Below, one piece after another: positions 23,633 to 30,565 of a stretch of DNA of 45,594 nt; within the stretch, counting starts at the first letter, position 1, and every line of letters begins with the position of its first letter. The stretch is from Novosphingobium rosa NBRC 15208 (GTDB lineage: Bacteria > Pseudomonadota > Alphaproteobacteria > Sphingomonadales > Sphingomonadaceae), in contig NZ_BCZE01000066.1 in assembly GCF_001598555.1 (NCBI RefSeq), positions 1-45,594 on the forward strand. The letters run 5' to 3'. The notes beneath the pieces were generated by a model. The model did not search any database. It was given only the letters and a program-made list of their open reading frames with translations, and was not told where the DNA came from. The position numbers and the translations under genes were made by a program.

Positions 23633-24073
23633 TCATCGGGCGGAGGGCACCACGGTCGACTGCCAGCTCTTGACCAGCCAGCGTCCGCCCGTTTTCACAT
23701 AAACACCGGTGGTACGCGCCACGATGGTCTTGTCCGCCACCGCATCGGCGCCGACATGCAGCTTCACCAACGCATGGGTGATTGCGGTATTGCCCAAAAT
23801 CTCGGTCGAACGCTCGCTCGCCTCGATGGCGCGATAACGTGAGGCACCGGTCTGCACATCATGCAGATATTGCCCGCCCGTCTGGATCACCCCATTGGCG
23901 TGGATATAGATCGCGCCGGGCGCAATGGCCTTGGTCAGCGCGGGCAGATCCTGATCGACCTGCGCCTTGAAGCGGGCATCCTCCAGCGCGATCAGCGCGG
24001 CATCAGGCGCGACCTGCGCAAGAACCGGCTTGGGCATGGCGCACAGAGCCACGACTGGAAGCAGACGAAACAT
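23633..24073 (-). CDS. Secreted NTF2-like (DUF4440/SnoaL-type) small protein
   Basis: This 146-residue protein starts at ATG 24073, with AGGAG about 8 nt upstream. Signal peptide MFRLLPVVALCAMPKPVLAQ is followed by an NTF2-like domain (LIALEDARFKAQVDQD, IYIHANGVIQTGGQY, and a closing GRWLVKSWQSTVV). It is a paralogue of the protein at 9034-9471. It follows the STN-bearing receptor by 22 bp, so it belongs to the sigma/FecR-controlled unit. Repeated linkage to receptor genes suggests an accessory periplasmic role, for example ligand binding or a simple conversion of the imported molecule. No catalytic residues can be assigned. Confidence 0.7.
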   Translation of the reverse strand: MFRLLPVVALCAMPKPVLAQVAPDAALIALEDARFKAQVDQDLPALTKAIAPGAIYIHANGVIQTGGQYLHDVQTGASRYRAIEASERSTEILGNTAITHALVKLHVGADAVADKTIVARTTGVYVKTGGRWLVKSWQSTVVPSAR

Positions 24074-24095
24074 GGGCAATCTCCTTGGTGCAGGT

Positions 24096-27000
24096 TCAGA
24101 AATTCAGCCGGAAACCGGCGGTGACATAGCGCCCGACGTAATCGTCGCTGCTGATATAGGCGCCAAAGACGCCCGGATTGGCCTGCGAATTGGTGGCAAT
24201 AGGCGGGCTGGCGTTCAGCAGGTTCTGGATGTTGAGGAAGAACTCCGCCCGCCCCATGGCGCTTTGCGGGGTCCAGGACAGGTTGAGATTGGTCCAGCCG
24301 AAGGCCGGAATATCGGGTATGGCATAGACCAGCGTGGTATCGGCGTTCCATTTGAGGCCGGAGCGCCAGCGCTGGATCAGTGTCATTCGAAAGTGATCCG
24401 TTGGGCCCCAGGTCAGTACGCCCGTCGCCCGCCATTCAGGCGTGCTGCCCATGCCCGCGATGGGCGAATAGGCATAGCCGGCCATATCCAGATCACTGGC
24501 CAGGCCCGGCGTCGTCTGACGCAGCACGGGTTGCCATGTCGCCATCACCCGCAAGGACAGCGGGCGGCCCAGCAGGCGCGCGGCATAATTGCCCTCGACA
24601 TCCAGCCCCCGCGTGTGCAGCCATGAGGCATTGAGCGGGATGTTGTAGAACAGCGTGGCATTGTTCGCCGTGCTGGTATCGCCATAGCCATTGGGGCGCT
24701 GGATCAGCGTGCACAGGCTCGCCGTGCCGCCGCTGGCATTGCACAGGCTCTGGATCGTGGCGGAGGAGCCATTAAGCGTGGTGATCGCATTGGCGATGCG
24801 GATGTCATAGGCATCGACCGAGAGGCTGGCATGGGGCAGCCAATGCGGCGTGTAGACCAATCCGCCGGTCAGCGTGTCGCCCTCCTCCGGCTTCAGCCCC
24901 GGATTGCCCGCCGAGGACGACGGCGCATTGACCAGCGTCGCCCCCGTCAACGTATCGACCACATTGGTGCGGCTGATCATCTGCGCGGCATAGAGGTCAT
25001 TGAGATTGGGCGCCCGGAAATCGCGCGAGCGGGTGGCGCGCAGCCGCCATGCGTCGCTGATCTTCCAGTCCAGCCCCACCTTCCAGGTCCAGGCGCTGCC
25101 GAAACTGTCGTAATGGGCGAGGCGCGCCGCCAGATTGAGGTTCAGCGCCCGCAGCAAGGGCCTGTCTTTCACCAGCGGCAGATCCGCCTCGCCCGCCAGT
25201 TCCCACACGCGCTGCCGCACCGGGGGCACGGAGGCGAAGGTGACCTGATGCAGCCTGGTGGCGCCCGCCACGCAGTTGAAGCGCAGCCCGGTACAATCGG
25301 CATAATCGGTGGGCGAAATGGGGCTGCTGGCATCGAAACGCGCCCGCCGCCATTCGCCCGACACCGCCAGTTGCACCGGCCCCGCCGGAAGGGCAAAGGG
25401 CTGGCCCGTCAGTGAAGCGCCTTCCTCATCAAGCACATTGGTCGCCACCGAGCGGGTGGTGTCCGTCACATAGGCCAGAGCTTGCGCCGAGGCCGCCGTG
25501 GGCCCGAACAGGTTCAATGGCACACAGCCGGGATAGAGCCCCGGATTGGTCAGCGAGACATTGCAGACCACCTGCCCCGTTGCCGGATCTTTCACCGCAT
25601 CCAGCGCGGCGGAGAGCTTCGCGTAATTGATGTTGCGCAGCGTGGTCCAGATCTGCTGCGAGAAACCATGCACGGCGCTGACCTGCCAGCGCCAGCCGCC
25701 GATCCTGCCCTCAAGGCCCGCATTGAGCCAATAGGCCCGATTGTCGAACAGGCTCACATGGGGGCCGATGTTCTGCGGGATCTGGCTCATGGTGAAGGTG
25801 GTCGCTGGGACGCCATATTGATACTGCGCGGGCAGAAAGGCGTTCTGAGCGCTGATCGCCACATTGGTGAAGCTCAGGCTCTGATTGGCGTAGCTGTTGG
25901 TGTTGAGCGTGCCGAAACCCTCGACAAAAGCGTGGCTGCTGTCCCCCACATCAAGATCGAAGCGCGCGAAGGCCCGTTTGGCCCGCAAGGCGGCCTTGAG
26001 CGAGGTGTTGCCGTAATAGCCCCCATCGCCGCCCTGCTCGAAGCCGGTGGTGGCGGTGGAGGTGCCGTGCTGGAAGGCCGAAAGCACGCTGTTCTGGGTG
26101 AAGTTCAAGCCGGCCAGTGGCCCGCTGCGGATCAGCCCTCCGGCGCTGGTGGTGGCCGCGCGCACTCCGGAATAAAGCCGATAGGGGTTGGCCGCAGTGC
26201 CCGCCCCCTCGATCGTCCAGCCATTGCCGAGCGCGCGGCTGCTGGTGTCGAAAATTCCCGGGTCGTCGAAATATTCGAAGCTGGCTTCAAAATGCCCGCG
26301 CCCGTCCAGCAGGCGCGTGCCGACCGCCACGCCGGTATCGATGGTACGGTCATCGCCCAGTTGCGAGATGCCGACCTGCGCCTTCAACCTCACCCCATTG
26401 AAGCCATGATCGGTGACGAAATTGACCACGCCGGAAACCGCATCCGAACCATAGACCGCCGAAACGCCCCCGGTGACGACATCGACCCGCTTCATCAGCA
26501 TCTGCGGCAGAATATCGAGCGTCACGAGGCCTGTATTGGCAGTGGGCTGGATGCGGTTGCCGTCAAACAGCACCAGCGTGCGAAACAGGCCCATATTGCG
26601 CAGGTTGACGGCATTGGCCGCGCCATTCGGGCCTCCGGTGCTGCCACCCGTGCCCGTACCCTGTCCCAGAGAGCCCTGAAAGACCGGCAAATTCTGAAGG
26701 GCCACCACCAGGGAACCGGGCTGGATCTCCATCAGCTCCCGGCTGCTCACGACGGTGAGCGGCGTGGGACTGTCCCTGCCGCTGGCGATCACGCGCGATC
26801 CGGTGACCACGATGTCCTGCGCGGGCGGCGGGGATCGCAAGGGTGGTCTGGTCAACCTCTCCCGTTCTTGCAGCGCCATCACCGCGCTCGCCGACGGCTC
26901 CGAACGGAGTGCCGGGCGCGGCCGCGCAGTCACCTTAGGCGCAGAAGGGGCATGCAGAACGATCGTGTGACCATCCTGGGAAAACACCTCCAGTCCAGCC

Positions 27001-27272
27001 GCCGCCGCCAGTCGCCGCAGTACCTCGCCATCGGGCAATGTGCCCGTGATGCGCGGTGCCGTCCGCCCCCGCACCGCGTCAAAAGGGAACAGCACCTGTT
27101 TGCCTGCCTGCCGCGCGAAGCTCTGCAACGCACTTGCGGCATCCTGGGCGGGTATATCGAAGCTGTGGCGCGCGTCGGCAGGGCCAGCCTGCGCGGGGGC
27201 CACGTTCAGCAGCACGGCGGCCAGCAGCAGCGGCTGCAAGGCCAACGCCCGTGCCAGATGCCTGCGCTTCAC
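24096..27272 (-). CDS. TonB-dependent receptor with STN signalling domain
   Basis: This is a 1058-residue receptor starting with GTG at 27272 (GAGG 8 nt upstream). Signal peptide to about residue 29; STN domain at about 37-108 (SFDIPAQDAASALQSFARQA, then VLRRLAAAAGLEVF). A Pro/Arg-rich linker leads to the TonB box AQDIVVTGSR at 151-160. The plug contains LPVFQGSLGQGTGTGGSTGG and GGVSAVYGSDAVSGVVNFV, nearly identical to the receptor at 15637-18519; long barrel stretches also match. The C-terminus is RYVTAGFRLNF. The STN domain and the upstream FecR and sigma genes indicate that ligand binding is sensed. Because its sister receptor lies in the LigAB operon, both may recognise the same or a related ligand. 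Confidence 0.9.
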   Translation of the reverse strand: MKRRHLARALALQPLLLAAVLLNVAPAQAGPADARHSFDIPAQDAASALQSFARQAGKQVLFPFDAVRGRTAPRITGTLPDGEVLRRLAAAAGLEVFSQDGHTIVLHAPSAPKVTARPRPALRSEPSASAVMALQERERLTRPPLRSPPPAQDIVVTGSRVIASGRDSPTPLTVVSSRELMEIQPGSLVVALQNLPVFQGSLGQGTGTGGSTGGPNGAANAVNLRNMGLFRTLVLFDGNRIQPTANTGLVTLDILPQMLMKRVDVVTGGVSAVYGSDAVSGVVNFVTDHGFNGVRLKAQVGISQLGDDRTIDTGVAVGTRLLDGRGHFEASFEYFDDPGIFDTSSRALGNGWTIEGAGTAANPYRLYSGVRAATTSAGGLIRSGPLAGLNFTQNSVLSAFQHGTSTATTGFEQGGDGGYYGNTSLKAALRAKRAFARFDLDVGDSSHAFVEGFGTLNTNSYANQSLSFTNVAISAQNAFLPAQYQYGVPATTFTMSQIPQNIGPHVSLFDNRAYWLNAGLEGRIGGWRWQVSAVHGFSQQIWTTLRNINYAKLSAALDAVKDPATGQVVCNVSLTNPGLYPGCVPLNLFGPTAASAQALAYVTDTTRSVATNVLDEEGASLTGQPFALPAGPVQLAVSGEWRRARFDASSPISPTDYADCTGLRFNCVAGATRLHQVTFASVPPVRQRVWELAGEADLPLVKDRPLLRALNLNLAARLAHYDSFGSAWTWKVGLDWKISDAWRLRATRSRDFRAPNLNDLYAAQMISRTNVVDTLTGATLVNAPSSSAGNPGLKPEEGDTLTGGLVYTPHWLPHASLSVDAYDIRIANAITTLNGSSATIQSLCNASGGTASLCTLIQRPNGYGDTSTANNATLFYNIPLNASWLHTRGLDVEGNYAARLLGRPLSLRVMATWQPVLRQTTPGLASDLDMAGYAYSPIAGMGSTPEWRATGVLTWGPTDHFRMTLIQRWRSGLKWNADTTLVYAIPDIPAFGWTNLNLSWTPQSAMGRAEFFLNIQNLLNASPPIATNSQANPGVFGAYISSDDYVGRYVTAGFRLNF

Positions 27273-27329
27273 GAAATGTCCTCTTCCCTTTCACGCTCTG
27301 GCGGCGCTCATGGTTCTTTTCTTTGACGT

Positions 27330-27354
27330 GCGTCGGAGAGCCGACCTCCATTCC
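27330..27354 (-). promoter_or_regulatory. Possible ECF promoter upstream of STN receptor
   Basis: On the minus strand GGAAT (27350-27354) is followed after about 14 nt by CGACGC (27330-27335), in the spacer between the FecR gene and the receptor. It resembles the candidate at 7211-7234 in the GGAAT element and spacing, but the -10 part is weaker. Confidence 0.25.
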
Positions 27355-27387
27355 GGCCTGAAAAATATTTGCCTCAACGCGTCACGA

Positions 27388-28449
27388 TCAATGTGCCGAT
27401 GCCTCACCCTGCATGCGGTCAGCTGTCACTGACACATCACCGGAGGCTTCTGCCGAAACACGCACCGGGAAGGTGCTGACCACCGCCTTGAGAAAACCGT
27501 CCATATCCGACGTGTCGAAATAACCGCCGACATGCATGCTACCCGCCAGCGGATCAGCGACATGGATCTGCCGCCGGTTATAACGATTAAACTCCAGCGC
27601 CGCTTCGGCCAGCGTCTGGCCATTGAGCGCGATGCCGCCCTGCCGCCAGGCCAGATCGCGGCGGATCTCCTCATCCGACAGGCTGGTCATGCGGAACACC
27701 GTGGCCGAGACCGTCGCCATCGAGCCGGAGGAGAGATTGTGAATGGCGCTGCGGGCCTCCTCCGCAAAATCCTGCACACTGACCTGTCCCCGCGTGACCG
27801 TGACGCGGGCACTCTGATCGAGCAGGCGGACCCCCACTTCCGCTCCATCGGAGCGCAAATGGACCTGCCCTACGATCACCTCGAAAGGCCGGGCATCACG
27901 CGCGATGCGAAACACCGCTTCACCCCGCTCCAGATCCACCCTGCGACTGCCTGCCGCGTAATGGACGGTGATGCTGCTGTTTGTGTTCAGCTCGATCCGT
28001 GTTCCGTCGGCCAGCATCACCACCCGCCGCTCACCAATGCCGGTGGCATAAGCCGGCGCCGGCGCCACGCCGAGAAAAAAGGCCATGACCGAGATGATCG
28101 ACACGATCAGCAGCAGGCTGGCGGCCAGCCCGGCCCACTGGGGCAGCAGGCGCCGGCGATGGACGATGACCGGCTCGATAACCGGTTCCCGTTCCAGTGC
28201 CGGTTCGATCGCGGCCACGGCCTCCTGTGGGCTCAGGGCCGGGTCGCGCAAGGCGCTCAGCCGGTCAAGGCGGCTCCATGCCGTCTCGGCGCGGGCATAG
28301 GCGATCTCATTGGCCAGGCTCGCGCCGCGCCAGGCCTCGAACGCCGCGAGATCCTCAGCGCCAGGGGAAGCGGAAAGGCGGACGAGCCACCGCGCCGCCT
28401 CCTCGCTGGCCCTTTGCCTCTCGCTCGTCTGACCGCTCGGTTCCACCAT
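27388..28449 (-). CDS. FecR-family anti-sigma factor / sensor
   Basis: This is predicted at 353 residues from ATG 28449; a GTG at 28497 in the same frame is also possible. Domains: anti-sigma N-terminus (EEAARWLVRLSASPGAEDLA), a transmembrane helix (WAGLAASLLLIVSIISVMAF), a periplasmic FecR domain (VVMLADGTRIELNTNSSITV, ERGEAVFRIARDARPFEV) and a C-terminal STN-like region (LNGQTLAEAALEFNRYNRR). It lies between the sigma gene, which it overlaps by about 95 nt, and the STN-bearing receptor. It should relay receptor occupancy to that sigma factor. The overlap is much longer than the usual few bases in such pairs. Confidence 0.88.
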   Translation of the reverse strand: MVEPSGQTSERQRASEEAARWLVRLSASPGAEDLAAFEAWRGASLANEIAYARAETAWSRLDRLSALRDPALSPQEAVAAIEPALEREPVIEPVIVHRRRLLPQWAGLAASLLLIVSIISVMAFFLGVAPAPAYATGIGERRVVMLADGTRIELNTNSSITVHYAAGSRRVDLERGEAVFRIARDARPFEVIVGQVHLRSDGAEVGVRLLDQSARVTVTRGQVSVQDFAEEARSAIHNLSSGSMATVSATVFRMTSLSDEEIRRDLAWRQGGIALNGQTLAEAALEFNRYNRRQIHVADPLAGSMHVGGYFDTSDMDGFLKAVVSTFPVRVSAEASGDVSVTADRMQGEASAH

Positions 28450-28990
28450 GTCCTCGATCCGTTTCGGGGCCCGGCTCCCAGGCGAGCCGCTCCGCACACA
28501 GGCGCAGCCCCTTCATCACGTGCTTTTCCACTGTTGAGACGCTCAAGCCAAGCTCAACCGCTATCTGCGCATAGGAAAGCCCGTAAATTTTGCACAGCGT
28601 CATCACCTTGCGGCACTGCGGGGGCAGATCCTCGATCAGCCGCATCAGCGTTTTCAGCTCGTCGCGCGCTTCCACCACGCGATGGGTGCCGGGGCTGTCA
28701 TCGGCCAGGGCCAGCAGTTCCAGATCCGCCATCATGTGGATCGGCATGATCTTGCGCCGCCGCGCTTCCTGCACCACCAGATTTTTCAGGATGCGCGTCG
28801 CGAAAGCCGCCACATTGTCGATCTCATCCCAACGGGGATAGGCCATCAGCCGGGCGAAGGTTTCATGCACCAGATCCTCGGCATCCAACTGTTGGCCCGC
28901 GCACAGGCGGAGCGCGAAGGACAGAAGCCTGGGTTCAAGCGGCAGAACCCGCTCGCGGAACCATTGTCTGCGCTCGGCATCCATGGTCAT
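28355..28990 (-). CDS. ECF RNA polymerase sigma factor (FecI-like)
   Basis: This is a predicted 211-residue ECF sigma factor from ATG 28990, with AAGGA 4 nt upstream; ATG 28984 is an alternative. Region 2 contains DAEDLVHETFARLMAYPRW and AAFATRILKNLVVQEARRR. Region 4 contains LPPQCRKVMTLCKIYGLSY and the helix-turn-helix QIAVELGLSVSTVEKHVMKG. After region 4 there is an unusual tail of about 35 residues rich in Gly, Arg and Glu, encoded in a different frame over the beginning of the FecR gene. The hydrolase gene ends 30 bp upstream on the same strand, so the sigma gene may also be read through from that operon. Confidence 0.88.
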   Translation of the reverse strand: MTMDAERRQWFRERVLPLEPRLLSFALRLCAGQQLDAEDLVHETFARLMAYPRWDEIDNVAAFATRILKNLVVQEARRRKIMPIHMMADLELLALADDSPGTHRVVEARDELKTLMRLIEDLPPQCRKVMTLCKIYGLSYAQIAVELGLSVSTVEKHVMKGLRLCAERLAWEPGPETDRGHGGTERSDEREAKGQRGGGAVARPPFRFPWR

Positions 28991-29020
28991 GCAGTCCTTC
29001 CCCTCCACAGCCCGGGCCGG

Positions 29021-30463
29021 TTACATGAAACGGCCCGGCTTGCTCAACCATTGGTCGGCGTAATCATAGGTGTTCCTGATCGTGTCGCCGAACTGGCCGG
29101 GCTTTGTCTCACAGGGCTTGCAAGGCGTGTAGCCATGCGTGGCGCCCTCGATAAAGACCAGCGTGTTGTCCGGGCTGTGGGCATGATCATGGACCAGCTC
29201 CGCAGCCCAGCCTTCCCGCCCGCCGGTCATGCCGATGATCAGGAGAGGCGCGGAAAACCCTTCGACATTGCCCGGCGGGCTGACATAGCTGGAGGTCCAT
29301 TGCACGCCGTGGATGCTGTTGCGATCATAACCGAAATCAGCATCGGCACGGATCGCATAGGTCTGAAGGAAACCCTTTACCGTCGTCTTGATCGCGCCAC
29401 GAAACAGAAAAGGCGACGGGCTGGGATTGCTTTCGGGCACGCGCACCGAATGGATGATCTGCGTTGTGATCGAACCATCGGGATGGACCAGCGGCCAGGC
29501 CCTCCTGGTGTCCGCCATCAGGCTGACGTCCGAAGTCATAAGCTTATTGGCGCCGATGTAGCCGCCGGGATAGACAAAGATTTCGTCATCCTTGAACATG
29601 CCCTTGCCTGCCTCAATGGCGGCGAGACGGTCCTGCGCCATCTTGACGATGGCATTGTTCTTGGCGGCCTGTGCCGCAAAAAACCTCTTTTTGAACACTT
29701 CGCTGTAAGTCGAGCCCCTGGGATTGAAGCCATTGGCCGGATTGAACATATCCAGCGAAGGATCGAGCCTGATCCCGCTGCTGCCATCGATCACTGCCGG
29801 ATCAACGCTGAGCAGGGTGATTTCCCCCAGCCCCATGTTGGTATCGCCCAGAATGACACCATCGGCAGGCGGCAGCCCCGCCAGCGTATCGGGGCACTGG
29901 TGAATTTTGTTGCCGCTCCGGCAGCCCTGCACGCCGCTTTCGGCGATCATCTGATAGGCCGTCATCAGCGTGCCCCCGCCGCTGTGCCCCCACAGCACGA
30001 CCTTCTTCACCCCGCCCAACTCGCGCAGGAACTGCACGCCCAGCTTGGCCTCCAGCAGCACATCATCGAAGCGGCCATCGTCGAAAGTGCCTGATTTGCC
30101 ATTGCTGTTGTTCTGGCAGAGGACGCGATAGCCTCGTTTTGACAGCTCGGTGCAGGCCGTATGCGTCAGGAAATCATTGCCCGTATGCATAACGAAAACA
30201 GCGATCTGCGCCTTGGGCCCGATCTGTTCGGGCTCATACAGCACCGCCGGAACGCCATTGCTGACGCGGATGAAGGTGGTCTTCACGCCGGGAACCACAA
30301 CAGGCCCGGGCGGCGCCTGATGGAAACCGGCACGCGGGTCTTCGCCTTGCCCCGCCCCCTGTTGGTTGACCTTGGGCTGCGCCCCGGCCGGAGCCGCCAG
30401 AGCCAGAGCCAGAGCGAAGCCCGCAGAGCCTGCCAGCAAACCCATCCCGATTCCGCGTTTCAC
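29021..30463 (-). CDS. Exported alpha/beta hydrolase
   Basis: This 480-residue protein begins with GTG at 30463 (AAAGG about 8 nt upstream) and a Sec signal peptide (GLLAGSAGFALALALAAPAGA). The alpha/beta hydrolase fold shows a nucleophile elbow GHSGGG with Ser161 and a C-terminal histidine His443 in EGATHGYTP. The acid residue cannot be fixed with confidence. A CKPC motif follows His443. A large cap-like insertion (about 190-330) separates strand regions. It sits between a TonB-dependent receptor (102 bp upstream) and the sigma/FecR pair. A periplasmic esterase acting on the receptor's cargo is plausible, as with siderophore or aryl esterases, but it is not shown by sequence. Confidence 0.78.
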   Translation of the reverse strand: MKRGIGMGLLAGSAGFALALALAAPAGAQPKVNQQGAGQGEDPRAGFHQAPPGPVVVPGVKTTFIRVSNGVPAVLYEPEQIGPKAQIAVFVMHTGNDFLTHTACTELSKRGYRVLCQNNSNGKSGTFDDGRFDDVLLEAKLGVQFLRELGGVKKVVLWGHSGGGTLMTAYQMIAESGVQGCRSGNKIHQCPDTLAGLPPADGVILGDTNMGLGEITLLSVDPAVIDGSSGIRLDPSLDMFNPANGFNPRGSTYSEVFKKRFFAAQAAKNNAIVKMAQDRLAAIEAGKGMFKDDEIFVYPGGYIGANKLMTSDVSLMADTRRAWPLVHPDGSITTQIIHSVRVPESNPSPSPFLFRGAIKTTVKGFLQTYAIRADADFGYDRNSIHGVQWTSSYVSPPGNVEGFSAPLLIIGMTGGREGWAAELVHDHAHSPDNTLVFIEGATHGYTPCKPCETKPGQFGDTIRNTYDYADQWLSKPGRFM

Positions 30464-30506
30464 ACTCTTGCCTTTCCATGACTTGCCTCAGCCCCTGCGC
30501 CAGACC

Positions 30507-30545
30507 GGCATGCACTGGAAAGGCCGTAGCGTCCCGGTGCATGCC
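30507..30545. repeat. Intercistronic inverted repeat
   Basis: GGCATGCAC (30507-30515) and GTGCATGCC (30537-30545) form a perfect 9-bp stem with a 21-nt loop between the receptor stop and the hydrolase start on the minus strand. There is no T-run. It could stabilise the receptor mRNA or attenuate the hydrolase. Confidence 0.4.
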
Positions 30546-30565
30546 TGATCCAATGCGATAGGGGA

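Noticed and set aside
25482..27326. Plus-strand open frame of 614 codons opposite the STN receptor
   Set aside because: Antisense shadow; the minus strand has full receptor architecture.
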